NCBI GenBank assembly: GCA_965240325.2
Contig: OZ251243.1
Span: forward strand, 434,001 to 498,000
DNA: 64,000 nucleotides
Origin: Rebecca billardiae RCC1528
Taxonomy: Eukaryota; Haptophyta
Direction: 5' to 3'
Positions 21,760 to 31,625 of this stretch are shown here, in pieces. The position numbers were made by a program, and so were the translations under genes. The notes under the pieces were generated by a model. That model was not told the origin of the DNA, ran no database searches, and worked only from the letters and a program-made list of their open reading frames with translations. How positions within the stretch are numbered: position 1 is the stretch's first letter; each line of letters opens with the position of its first letter.

Positions 21760-22401
21760 ATGAACATGTTCGCGGGACGTCTGGCCGCGGTGCTCATGCT
21801 CGCCTTGCAAAGCCCATTCATGCACACCAAGACAGGCAAGGCCATCTCGCCCATCGGCCTGATCACCAAGTTCGTCGTGGAGAACTCGAAGAAGGAGGGC
21901 GGCACTGAGATGAGCGACAACGCGCGCACCATGCTGCGCGTGCTCAACTGGCCGGCACACATGTTCGACGAGTGCGTGCTTGACCCGCTGCTGAAGGGAA
22001 AGGAGAGCAACTGCGACCCTACGTTCGTCTACGAGCGCGCCATCCCGCACGCGGTGAAGGAGACGGCCTTCTACGGCGCGCTGCCCGAGCAGTCGCAGCA
22101 GATTCTCTTCGGCGGTTGCACGACCACCGTGTTCGGCTCAATCGTCTCGCTGGCGACGGGGCGCACGCACCTGCTCGCGCTGCTGGGGAGCGGCCTGCTG
22201 GGATATGGGATGTTCCTCTGCGAACTCACCCCCACCTTCCAGTACGTCGTGTGCCTGCTGATCGCCTTCCTCGGCATCCGCTCGCGGGCAACAACTGCTG
22301 GCGCGCGCTTCCCCGCGCCTCCGCCAACTGACCCGCCGCCGCAGGCCACCGCGGCCAAGCCCGCGGCGGCGAGCTCGAAGAAGGGTAGGAAGGCTGAGTG
22401 A
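21760..22401 (+). CDS. Hypothetical multi-pass membrane protein
   Basis: A 213-residue frame starts at the ATG at 21760; the frame is open further upstream only from a GTG. It has an N-terminal hydrophobic stretch (FAGRLAAVLMLALQSPFM) and then a soluble segment of about 90 residues with scattered cysteines. Three hydrophobic segments follow at about residues 110-180 (QILFGGCTTTVFGSIVSLA, LLALLGSGLLGYGMFLC, FQYVVCLLIAFLGI). A Pro/Ala/Lys tail ends SSKKGRKAE, a lysine-rich terminus that could act in ER retention (inference). Codon use matches that of its neighbours. I do not recognise the family. Confidence 0.6.
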   Translation: MNMFAGRLAAVLMLALQSPFMHTKTGKAISPIGLITKFVVENSKKEGGTEMSDNARTMLRVLNWPAHMFDECVLDPLLKGKESNCDPTFVYERAIPHAVKETAFYGALPEQSQQILFGGCTTTVFGSIVSLATGRTHLLALLGSGLLGYGMFLCELTPTFQYVVCLLIAFLGIRSRATTAGARFPAPPPTDPPPQATAAKPAAASSKKGRKAE

Positions 22402-23545
22402 TGGACGCGATGCCCGTGCGCACAGGCAGGCCCCGCCGTGCCAAAGCTTGGCTCCAGGTCTGAGTCACGTGGCCTTGCTGCCGACGCCAGTGGCGAGTGC
22501 CGAGTCCCTGCCAACACGCGGGCACGCGATGAGCTCATGGTCACAGCGACACCCTGGATGCCGCACATGTCGTGGAAGGATGGCGTCTGCTGGAGCAGGT
22601 CGCTGCTAGGCGGCCCGCCGTGGAGTCGGGCAGCGGTGCCCGCGGGTCATATTCCGATGCCGTGCACCGCCCGCGACTCTGCTCGGACGCCGTGCCCGTG
22701 GGCGTGGCGCGGCCCGCGGGCGCGTGGCGACGCGGCGGCCGCACCGGCCACCGGCACCGGGTCCGGCCGCGCGGCCGTGTCCGTCTGAATAAGTATAGAT
22801 TATTATATATAATATTCAGCGCACCAATTTATATATATATATATCGATATATAATAGTAGAATCTAAATTATTTGAGCTGCTATAGCTGCTGTCGTCTCT
22901 AAGAATAAGATGACGACCGTAGTTGACCGACTTGACTCAACTTATTGACCGTAGTCCATAACTCAGTGAAGTAACTGTCAGACGACGGGCTGCCGCAGGC
23001 GCTTAGCTGCTGCAGCCCGCACGACGTCGACGACCCGGGACTCTCGTTACGGCCCCGTGACGGCCAACGACTCTGACAATCACAACGAGTAGTCAGAGCC
23101 GTGAGCGAGTAGGGGCCCGTTGGCGTTGGTTGGGTCTCAGAGTGGCGGACCACCGTGCGGCACTCGGACACGCCACACTCGGTCGTCCAGTCGGTCCTGA
23201 TGACAGATGAGCCCGTAACAGTGACTATCAATCATATCAGACTCTGTGTGACGACGTGTGGCCGCACGGTCCCCGGGGGGCCGGGGACGTCAGGGCTCAG
23301 GCGGTGACCCCGTCGGACCCGTGTCCCGTGCCGTCTATAAGTCAATATAATAAAAGTGTACGACTCGGCGTGAGGGCAGCTGGCAATAATAGTCTCGGCG
23401 TAGTCTGATGCTATCAGTATATATATATATATATATTAAATATATATTTAATATATATATAAGCAGTCACGAATGTAGAACTAAGCGGCTCGGCCGGCCG
23501 CCGTGAGGCCAAGCTTCGTGACGTCTGACCGTTGGCAACAACAGA
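22402..23545. other. Intergenic region with AT-rich palindromic tracts
   Basis: TA-rich runs occur at about 22800-22860. A long AT palindrome lies at about 23418-23461, centred on AAATATATATTT, and could extrude a cruciform. The 22900-23400 part has mixed composition and many stops. No gene is visible. This lies downstream of both the flanking genes. Confidence 0.6.
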
Positions 23546-25236
23546 CTATCGAGTATCGTGGCGCGCGATGGCTGCTTCGAGGGCGGATGCCACGTCGAGG
23601 CGCTCGCACGCCGCCACGCAGCGCTCGGCCATCACTGTGATGAGCTGCTTGTCTGCGACGAAATCGGCCACCCCGGACGTCACGACGGCCGCGAGCAGCG
23701 AGTACAGCGCGTGCAACCTGTACTGCTCCCACGCCTCGGGCGCACTCAGCTCGGGCGGCCGCGCGCCGCCCTCGCGTGCGCACCGCGAGGCCACGCTGGC
23801 GTTCAGAGCTTCCACATACACGCCGAGCAGCCGACGCTCGTGCTCGCGGAGTGTCTCCGGGCAGACGGAGAGGTGCAGAAAGTATGCGAGGTCCCGCACG
23901 CCCTGCTCAGCGGATGCCACCTGCCAGTCGAAGAAGCCGATGCCGCCGCCGATGCCGCTGCCTTCGCCGCGAGCGCGCGCGTCAGGCCCGCCGCCGGCGC
24001 CAGTCGCGGCATCAGCGCAGCCTTCAGCCGGTCGGACGAAGATGTTGCCGGCGTGAGCATCGCCGTGCACGAGCGTGAGCACGCCGGTCGACCACGCCCA
24101 GCGCACTGTGTCGTACCTGCGAGCACGCACGCGCGCGCGGGGGCGACGGGCGCACCGCGTCAGTTGGCATAGTTGGCACTGCCAGGTGGCTGCCGCACGA
24201 TGGCACCACGTCCGTGGCAGCGCGCGGGCATGCCGGCATCAAGAGCTTAGAGCCTGGCTTGAGGTTGGTGGCGGTCCTCTGAGCGTCGCGCCTGCGCACA
24301 CCGCTGGACGAAGCGTGCGAAGAGCCGCTGCACCCACGGCGGCAGCGCGTCGGGGTGCGCGCTCCTGCGCGCCGCGCGGTGCAGGGACGCCCGCACACAG
24401 CAGCGGGTGAGCGCGTGCCAGGCACAGCACGGCAGCAGCACACGCCTGCGCAGCTGCGCGCGCTGCATGCGGCCGCGCGCACAGCAGACGCGCACCAATG
24501 GCGCGTGCTCGGGCGCAGTGGCCGCGTACCGCAGGCGCAAGAGGGTGCCGTACACCAGCATGCGGAAGAACGGTGGGCGCAGGGCTTCAGACCACACCAC
24601 GTACGGCCGCCCGTAGAACGGCGCATGCAGAGCAGCCATCGCTCGCACGACCGCCTCTATGATCTCCAGATCCGAGATCGGCCTCACGAGATTGAAGAGG
24701 GTGCAGCCGCTGGCGCTCACGTCCTCGAGCACGAGAGCAAAGCGCGCGGTCCCGTGCGACGAGACCACGCCGTGCACGCGTGGGAGCACCTCGACCGGCA
24801 GCTGCGGCGCGATCGTCCGGTAGAAATGAATCTCGTTAGCGTAGAGTCCTGTCATGCTCAGCCCAGCGCGCAGCGCGAGCGCGCTCGCGGGGAGCTTGAC
24901 GAAGAGCCGCGTGGATGCGTCATCCGCGGCGGCGTCGGCATACGCCACGTCCAGCCACAGCCGCTCCGTTCCCGTGGCGGCGTCACCCACGATGCCCGCG
25001 GGCGGCGCCGACGTGACGGCGCGCACGGGGCGGCCCAGGAGGCAGCCGAGCAGCTCGCACGCGCGCCGATCGGCCCGCAGAACGTCGGCCTTCCTCACAC
25101 GAGGCAACGAGGGCGGTGTGGCGCCGAGGGCGGCGAGCGCTTCCGCGAGCGCGATGCGCGCGAGAGCCCACCAGAATGCGGCCGAGAGGCGCAGGGGCTC
25201 CGTGAGCCACCACCATGCAATCCTCGACGACGCCAT
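23546..25236 (-). CDS. APH/EcKinase-like phosphotransferase, three exons
   Basis: The model on the minus strand joins 25236-24530, 24364-24302 and 24116-23546, giving 446 residues. It has the aminoglycoside-phosphotransferase/choline-kinase fold signatures. RLFVKLP is near residue 115, YANEIHFYRTIAPQLP follows, and LVLEDVSASG is the hinge. The catalytic loop HGDAHAGN is at 274-281, and the metal-binding FFDWQ lies at about 318-322. An N-terminal hydrophobic segment (about residues 8-35) may anchor it. Intron 2 joins FARFVQ to YDTVRW through a split Arg codon, which fits well. Intron 1 (donor GTACGC) is less certain; other donors lie nearby. This fold phosphorylates small hydroxyl compounds such as choline, sugars or ecdysteroid-like molecules. 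The substrate cannot be read from sequence. Confidence 0.75.
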
Positions 25237-25518
25237 ACTGGTCCGGGGAGCTGCAGGCCTACACTTCTACTAATACTACTGTGCACGTTAAATCATAGTA
25301 AACTGTAGCAGTACTACTGTGTGCGGGTTTGAGCGACTACAGTAGGCCTAGCGGTTGGCCGTGCTGACGCAACAATCGGTTGCCTGTCTCCGCCCAAGGC
25401 GGCAGCGATTCGCGGACTGCCGCAGTACTACAGTCTACGGTCAGAACTCAGATCTGCTGAAGACGCTTGAGCGTCGTGAGTGAGAGGTCGAGTCCGTCGA
25501 GTGCGCGCGCGCGCCGCC

Positions 25519-26805
25519 TCAGTTAGTGTTGGACTCATTGATTAGATTTGATCGCCGCCGGCGCCTGGCCCCGCTGAGCCGCCTCATGACGAGAGTCTTT
25601 GTGGGTTCTCCTGGTTTCGTAATCGGCCGCTCAGGCAAGTCCCGGTCGCTTCCATTGGCATTGGCCCCCGGCCAAAGCACGCCCTTGTCCCAGTCGAGCA
25701 CTCCAGTGCCACGCGACAGGCACGAGCGCAGGGGCATGCGCCTATTGCGCAGCCAGATATTGCGCCCGATGGCGCCGGGATAGATGGGGCTGTACGTTCC
25801 TGGGCTCGCCCTCAAGATGTAGTCGAGCACTTGCTGCTGGTAGCCGTCCGGGCGGAATCGGGGGTCGACCTCGATCACCAGCACGCCAAACTGCGTCGCC
25901 CGCCAGTCGACTGTCTTCAGCACGGACAGCTCGGCCCCCTCGACGTCAAAGATGGCGAAGTCGACCCAGGTCACATTCAGGTACCTGAAAATGTCGGCGA
26001 GCGGCAAGCAGCTCACTGGGGCGATGCGATTGCTGTCGCCGAGTCGCTTCGGCTGCGAGCCGCTGCGCCGCGTCGGCGGCGAGCCGCTGCGCCGCGCCGG
26101 CTGCGAGCCGCTGCGCCGCAGAGAGCGGCTGATTTCAGCCTTTGTGCCATTGGAGTGCTTTGCGTTGACGTGGGCCTCGACGCGCGCCCAGCTCCTGCCC
26201 AGCTGGTCGTAGAGCGCCAGCATCTGCGGGTGGAAACGCTGGAGAAAGTTTGAGGGCATAAACTCGGCGATGCCGCTGACGAACGGCCTCCCATTCGTGT
26301 AGAACAGGTAGTGCGCAGTGCTCACGTTGTTGCACACAGCAGCCTGCACGCCGATGGCATTCGCCGCAGCCCGCTGCCTGGGCTCGCGCATGGCAGGATT
26401 GGCCTCGACGAGGACACGGCGCGATCGAAGCACCTGCTCGAAGACAAGCGTCTCGCTGTGTAGCACGCCATCCACCGCACCCATCTCGAAGACGAGTCCG
26501 TCCGTCTGCTCGCAGAACATCGAGCGCAGCGCATCAAACGCCTCGCAGTCATTTGAACCCACGTCCTTGTTGCACGCAGTGCCCAGGTGACGCAGAGCGC
26601 GCTCATGCCAGCTGACGGCCTCGGAGTACGATTGGACCAGCCTGAGCGGCTTGTGCAGCGCAGCTGGGTGGCCACTGGCATCGTGCGCCCACTTGGGAAG
26701 GTCGATCGCGTTCCTCAGCCGCTCCTCGATCGAAGGTGCAGGTGCCGCATCGAGGACCATCAGGGTTACGAGCGCGAGAGCGCGACGGGTGAACGTTAGG
26801 GCCAT
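25519..26805 (-). CDS. FkbM-family methyltransferase, probably secretory pathway
   Basis: A 428-residue single-exon frame from the ATG at 26805 (an upstream in-frame GTG is ignored). The N-terminus is signal-peptide/anchor-like (residues 1-22). The SAM-binding motif is VFEMGAVDGVLHSETLVFE, followed by RVLVEANP, and the conserved FkbM motif is VDFAIFDVEGAELSVLKTVDW, then GVLVIEVDP. FkbM enzymes O-methylate sugars or polyketides; in algae they are often Golgi-type proteins acting on glycans (inference). Between the halves lies an RRSGSxP repeat in three copies (DNA about 26041-26118), an expanded minisatellite within the coding sequence. A second FkbM gene lies at 51344-52183. Confidence 0.85.
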   Translation of the reverse strand: MALTFTRRALALVTLMVLDAAPAPSIEERLRNAIDLPKWAHDASGHPAALHKPLRLVQSYSEAVSWHERALRHLGTACNKDVGSNDCEAFDALRSMFCEQTDGLVFEMGAVDGVLHSETLVFEQVLRSRRVLVEANPAMREPRQRAAANAIGVQAAVCNNVSTAHYLFYTNGRPFVSGIAEFMPSNFLQRFHPQMLALYDQLGRSWARVEAHVNAKHSNGTKAEISRSLRRSGSQPARRSGSPPTRRSGSQPKRLGDSNRIAPVSCLPLADIFRYLNVTWVDFAIFDVEGAELSVLKTVDWRATQFGVLVIEVDPRFRPDGYQQQVLDYILRASPGTYSPIYPGAIGRNIWLRNRRMPLRSCLSRGTGVLDWDKGVLWPGANANGSDRDLPERPITKPGEPTKTLVMRRLSGARRRRRSNLINESNTN

Positions 26806-26951
26806 CGAATGCGCAGCGCACACGCCGGCGGCCCGCGTTGCTCACGTGGGCTGGTCCCGCATGGGCGCGCAGGCGGTACGTATGAGCAGGTAGGGCGTTC
26901 GGAGTCAACGCAGGTCGCACTCAGATGCGACGCGGCGGCCGGCAGCGCTAT

Positions 26952-27062
26952 GCGCGTCGCGCTCCTTCTGGCGATCCGGTGTTTACGATAGGCGGATGCA
27001 GGGGTTGCCTGGGGCCGCCAGTCGCCACGGGGGGGGGCAGGGCGGCGAGGCAGCGCCCGCCC
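26952..27062 (+). repeat. 111-bp direct repeat, copy 1
   Basis: This segment recurs at 27618-27728, exactly 666 bp downstream, with the same length and no differences noticed by eye. It contains GATCCGGTGTTTACGATAGG and a G-run. It flanks the left 463-bp repeat. Confidence 0.85.
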
Positions 27063-27145
27063 GGCAGCACATCGCCCCCCCCGTGGACGCTGACTCAAGC
27101 CGCACCCACCCCAGCGCGGCGATCCCACGCCAGGGAGGGCGGGCG

Positions 27146-27608
27146 GGAGGCGGAGGAGCGCCGCTGGCTGTCCGTGAGTGTGCCGGCGCCGCCGCGGCCT
27201 GCCGCCCGGGGGCCCCGGGCCCGGGCGGGGCCGCTGTGCTCAGGCGTCGGCCGGGGCAGGGTGCGCCGGGGGGCAGTCGCGGCGGAAGCGGTCGGCTGCA
27301 CGACGTGGGCTGCCCTGACCGGCCCCGAAGGTGCGCCTGTCACGCCGAGGGTCGGCCCTCCTGCAGGTACGCTCACTTTCCGCTTGGTACCCGCGCCGCA
27401 AAGGCGAGCTGCTTCCGACTCACATCTCGTCACCGTGCGGTCACTCCGGCGATGCCGCTGCGAGCGCCGAGCCCGCGTCCGGCCAGGTATACGCCCACCT
27501 AGCGGGGAGGGGCACGGGCGGCGGCGGAGCAGCGACGCGGCAGTCATAACGCGATAACCGCCGCGGACTGCCAAACCCACCACTCCCGTCGCGTCGGCCA
27601 TCGCCCCA
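27146..27608 (+). repeat. 463-bp direct repeat, left copy
   Basis: It is repeated at 31097-31559, offset by exactly 3951 bp, with no mismatch noticed. It is GC-rich and open in several frames but has no convincing protein. The two copies bracket the repeat island. Confidence 0.9.
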
Positions 27609-27617
27609 TAACCGCGC

Positions 27618-27728
27618 GCGCGTCGCGCTCCTTCTGGCGATCCGGTGTTTACGATAGGCGGATGCAGGGGTTGCCTGGGGCCGCCAGTCGCCACGGGGGG
27701 GGGCAGGGCGGCGAGGCAGCGCCCGCCC
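27618..27728 (+). repeat. 111-bp direct repeat, copy 2
   Basis: Second copy of the segment at 26952-27062. Sequence to its right differs from that following copy 1, so each copy marks a rearrangement junction. Confidence 0.85.
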
Positions 27729-27989
27729 AAAGAGGCGCAGCGCCAGGCGCCACGCCGGCGTGGCCGGCGTCGGCCGGCGCGGCCGAGGCCAGGCCCGGCC
27801 CCGACCCCCAGAGGCGCAGCGCCCTGCCCACCACCACGCCGCACGCCGCCGGTGTGAGGCCGCGGAGCGGCGGACTGGGTGCCCCCCCCCCCTCCCCCCC
27901 AGCGCTCAGCCCCTGCCAGAGGTCGCCGAGAGCCCGCAGCGACCGGCGGACCACAGGACCACTGGCGTAACCCGCCCGTCGTCGCGCGC

Positions 27990-29260
27990 CGGCACAGGCC
28001 AGGCGAAGCGCTGCAGGTGACCCGCAGGCCACGCCGTCCACTTGCCCGACGAAACCGCCCAGCAGCACGCGCGCACCGCCGCCGCCGCCGCCGGCCGGCG
28101 AGAGCGCATGCGCCCGAGCCGTCGCGGAACACACCCGAGCCGACATGAGGCGCAGGTATCGACGTCGGCTTGCCGACAACGTCGTCAACCACGCGCCTGC
28201 AGACCGCACGAGCGCCCGTGAAAGCGCGCCGAAAAGGGGCGTGCGAGGTGACGCGCACGGTGCGCGAATGGTGATGGCCGTGCGGCGCACGAATGACGAT
28301 CGGTGCGCGCGCACGATGAGCGGTGCACGCGCGGGCGGATCGGAGCGCGCGCATGATAAACGGCGCATGATACTCGGCGCGCGCGCATGACGGCGCGCGC
28401 GCATGATGATCGGCGCTGGTCGGTGCGCGCGCATGATGATCGTCACGCGATGATCGGCGCGCGCGCATGACCATGCGCGCGCGTGACGAATTCGCCGCAA
28501 CGGCTCGCGCGAGAGGCACAAGGCGATTGACGATGAACGCGACCACGTTCGAGCGCTCGAGCGAAGCAGGAGGTGATGAGTGAGGAAGATGGCACAGGAA
28601 TGGGAGAGGAACGCGTGGCGCGTGGCGGGAAGGGCCAGGCACGCTCGGCGTGAGGAAAGGAACGCGCGTAGAAACGGAACGGAACGGAAAGCAGCGGTTC
28701 GAGCGATAGACAGGAGGTGATTGACGACGATGAGCGCGTGCGCGCTCGAGCGACGCAGAAGGTGACGAGCGAGGAAGACCAAGGCCAGGTGAAAGCGCCG
28801 CAGGTGGCCAGCGGGCCACGTCGCTTTTCGCGCCCGAAAACGCCCAGCAGCGCGCGCGCCCCGCTGCAGTGGCAGCCGACCGGCGAGAGCTGCATCCGCC
28901 AGAGCCGCCACGCGGCGCAGGTATCAACGCCGGCCCGCCGACAACGTCGTCCCCGACACCCCGGCCACAGACACCACGTACACCCATGTAAGCGCGCCGA
29001 AAGGTGCGCGCGAGGATGGCGCACTCGGCACCCGAATGATGATGATGGTTGCGCGGAGCACGAATGATGATCGGCGCGCGCGGGTATCAACGCCAGCCCG
29101 CCGACGACGTCGTCCCCCACGCCCCGGCCACAGACACCACGTACGCCCATGTAAGCGCGCCGAAAGGTGTGTGCGATGATGGCACGCTCGGCACCCGGAT
29201 GATGATGCGATGGTTACGCTGAGCACGAAGTGATGATCGGCGCGCGCACATGATGATGAT
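27990..29260. repeat. Diverged tandem repeat block, three copies
   Basis: Related segments begin near 28157, 28931 and 29090. Each reads roughly GGTATCAACGCC..CCGACAACGTCGTC, then GTAAGCGCGCCGAAAGG, then ends in ATGATGATCGGCGCGCGC arrays. Around 28540-28760 are CTCGAGCGAAGCAGGAGGTG-type units that recur at 30270, 30718 and 30900. No gene is supported. The open frames here are by-products of the biased repeat sequence. Confidence 0.7.
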
Positions 29261-29289
29261 CGGCGCGCGCGCATGAGAAGACAGGTGCG

Positions 29290-29945
29290 AGTGACGCGCG
29301 GAGAAGATGCGCGCGGAGACGATAGGCGCGGAGGACATAGGCGCAAGTAACGCGCGGAGGAGATAGGCGCAAGTAACGCGCGGAGAAGATAGGCGCAAGT
29401 AACGCGCGGAGAAGATATAGTAGGCGCAAGTAACGCGCGGAGACAGGCGCAAGTAACGCGCGGAGAAGATAGGCGCAAGTAAACGCGCGGAGAAGATATA
29501 GTAGGCGCAAGTAACGCGCGGAGACAGGCGCAAGTAACGCGCGGAGAAGATAGGCGCAAGTAACGCGCGGAGAAGATATAGTAGGCGCAAGTAACGCGCG
29601 GAGACAGGCGCAAGTAACGCGCGGAGAAGATAGGCGCAAGTAAACGCGCGGAGAAGATATAGTAGGCGCAAGTAACGCGCGGAGACAGGCGCAAGTAACG
29701 CGCGGAGAAGTAGATAGTATAGGCGCAAGTAACGCGCGGAGGAGGTATAGGCGCAAGTGACGCGCGGAGACAGGCGCAAGTAACGCGTGGGGAAGTAGAT
29801 ATAGTAGGCGCAAGTAACGCGCGGAGAAGTAGATAGGCGCAAGTGACGCGCGGAGACAGGCGCAAGTAACGCGCGGAGAAGTAGATAGTAGGCGCAAGTA
29901 ACGCGCGGAGATGAGATAGGCGCAAGTGACGCGCGGAGAAGATAG
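29290..29945. repeat. Minisatellite, about 22 units of GGCGCAAGTAACGCGCGGAG
   Basis: Units of roughly 23-33 bp share GGCGCAAGTAACGCGCGGAG and vary in the tail (AC, AAGATA, AAGATATAGTA, AAGTAGATAGTA). In the left half three unit types recur in fixed order, giving a higher-order period near 77 bp. The right half is more degenerate and includes AAGTGACGC variants. I counted about 22 units by eye. Confidence 0.9.
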
Positions 29946-29995
29946 GGTGCGCACACGATGATCGGCGCATGATGATCGGCGCGCGCGCGAGGGAT

Positions 29996-30070
29996 AGACA
30001 GATAGACAGATAGACAGATAGACAGATAGACAGATAGACAGATAGATAGACAGATAGATAGACAGATAGA
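29996..30070 (+). repeat. GATAGACA microsatellite
   Basis: An array of GATAGACA with interspersed GATA units follows directly after the minisatellite. It is a simple repeat with no coding signal. Confidence 0.9.
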
Positions 30071-31096
30071 CGCGCGAGTGAGCGACGGCGAGCTGTAGAG
30101 AAGGGTGAGTCGTGCGGCGGCGAGTGGCGGCGGCGTGCTTGCAGCGCGGCAGCGGCGTGCGGCGAGCGCGAACACGCGGAGCGCGCGCGGCTCCGCTGTT
30201 GCGCCCCGAGGGGCCCGCGCCGAAGAAGCGCGCTCGCTCGAGCGGGGGGCAGATCGAAGGTGATGAAGCGCGCGGTTCCGCTCAAGCGAAGTAGAAGGTG
30301 ATGAGCGACGAGTGTGCCCGACGGACGACAGCGCAACGACACCTCACGCGCCGCCCCGCCGGCCGCCCAACAGATGGCCGAGAACGGGACGCCGAAGTAG
30401 CATGTGTGCGCTCACTGCCCGCGCCGCCGACATGCGCTCCAGCTCGGACGAAGGGCAGAAGGTGTTGTTGAGCGCGCCCCCGCGAGCGCGCAGCAGCTGG
30501 TGAGGAGCGTGTTGTTGAGTACGCCCCCGCGAGCGCGCAGCAGCTGGTGAGGAGCGTGGAGCGTGCCCGACACACGCCCGCTGGCGCCGCCCCGCCGTGC
30601 GCCCAGCCGCCGGACGCTGCCGATGGACGCAGAAGCAGCATGGATGCGCACGAGTCTCGTCCAGCGCCAAAATGCGCTCGCGCGCGAGCGAGGCAGACAG
30701 CGCCGAGCGCGCCCACGCTCGAGCGAAGCAGGTGGAGATGAGCGAGGAGCGCGCACGACGGACGGCAGCGCACCGGCACCTCACTTACCACCCCGATGTG
30801 CGTCCCCGATGGGCGCCCGGCCACCGGACGCCTCAGAAGGACACCCAGCACAAGCGTGGTCGCGCACGAGCGGATGAGAGAAGCAGAAGGCGCTGAGCGT
30901 TCCCCTCGAGTAAAGCAGTGGGCCATGAGGAGGAGGGAGCACGACGGACGGCAGTGCCCAGCACCTCGCGCTCCGCCTCGCAGTGCGCACGACCGTCGGA
31001 TGCCGCCGCAGAAGGACGCCGAAGCAGCATCGTGAGAGTTCGAGCGTGATGCACGCGCACCACGCCAGGGGGGGACAACGAGGAACGGGGAGCGAA
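30071..31096. repeat. Degenerate interspersed repeat block
   Basis: A roughly 75-bp tandem duplication (CGCCCCCGCGAGCGCGCAGC, then AGCTGGTGAGGAGCGTG) occurs at about 30476-30560. CTCGAGCGAAGCAGGTGGAG-type units, each followed by a GACGGACGGCAGCG segment, occur near 30270, 30718 and 30905. CGCAGAAGGACGCCGAAGCA-type units recur as well. No gene is supported. Confidence 0.6.
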
Positions 31097-31559
31097 GGAG
31101 GCGGAGGAGCGCCGCTGGCTGTCCGTGAGTGTGCCGGCGCCGCCGCGGCCTGCCGCCCGGGGGCCCCGGGCCCGGGCGGGGCCGCTGTGCTCAGGCGTCG
31201 GCCGGGGCAGGGTGCGCCGGGGGGCAGTCGCGGCGGAAGCGGTCGGCTGCACGACGTGGGCTGCCCTGACCGGCCCCGAAGGTGCGCCTGTCACGCCGAG
31301 GGTCGGCCCTCCTGCAGGTACGCTCACTTTCCGCTTGGTACCCGCGCCGCAAAGGCGAGCTGCTTCCGACTCACATCTCGTCACCGTGCGGTCACTCCGG
31401 CGATGCCGCTGCGAGCGCCGAGCCCGCGTCCGGCCAGGTATACGCCCACCTAGCGGGGAGGGGCACGGGCGGCGGCGGAGCAGCGACGCGGCAGTCATAA
31501 CGCGATAACCGCCGCGGACTGCCAAACCCACCACTCCCGTCGCGTCGGCCATCGCCCCA
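31097..31559 (+). repeat. 463-bp direct repeat, right copy
   Basis: Matches 27146-27608 with no difference noticed by eye. It ends directly at a 20-bp perfect palindrome, 67 bp upstream of the EsV-1-7 gene start, so it may supply that gene's promoter region. Confidence 0.9.
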
Positions 31560-31578
31560 AATCAGCCCGGGCTGATTT
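31559..31578. promoter_or_regulatory. 20-bp perfect palindrome upstream of EsV-1-7 gene
   Basis: AAATCAGCCCGGGCTGATTT is self-complementary over its full length. It lies 48 bp before the start codon at 31626, at the border of the 463-bp repeat. It could be a dimeric-factor site or a rearrangement scar; the role is inferred only from position. Confidence 0.5.
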
Positions 31579-31625
31579 AGCGCTGCCGCGCGGCGGCCGC
31601 GCGTGCCAGCGCACACGCCGCTGGG

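Noticed and set aside
27095-28987. 630-codon minus-strand frame through the repeat island
   Set aside because: It is composed of repeat units found elsewhere in the window; the frame is open because of composition and has no motif.
28924-30342. Repetitive minus-strand protein with ARYLRLSPRVTCAY-type units
   Set aside because: It is the translation of the minisatellite. Units change length without keeping a multiple of three, and several phases are open at once.
27146-31559. LTR retrotransposon bounded by the 463-bp repeats
   Set aside because: No reverse transcriptase, integrase or gag-like sequence lies between them, and I see no TG..CA ends or primer-binding site. It is kept only as a direct repeat.
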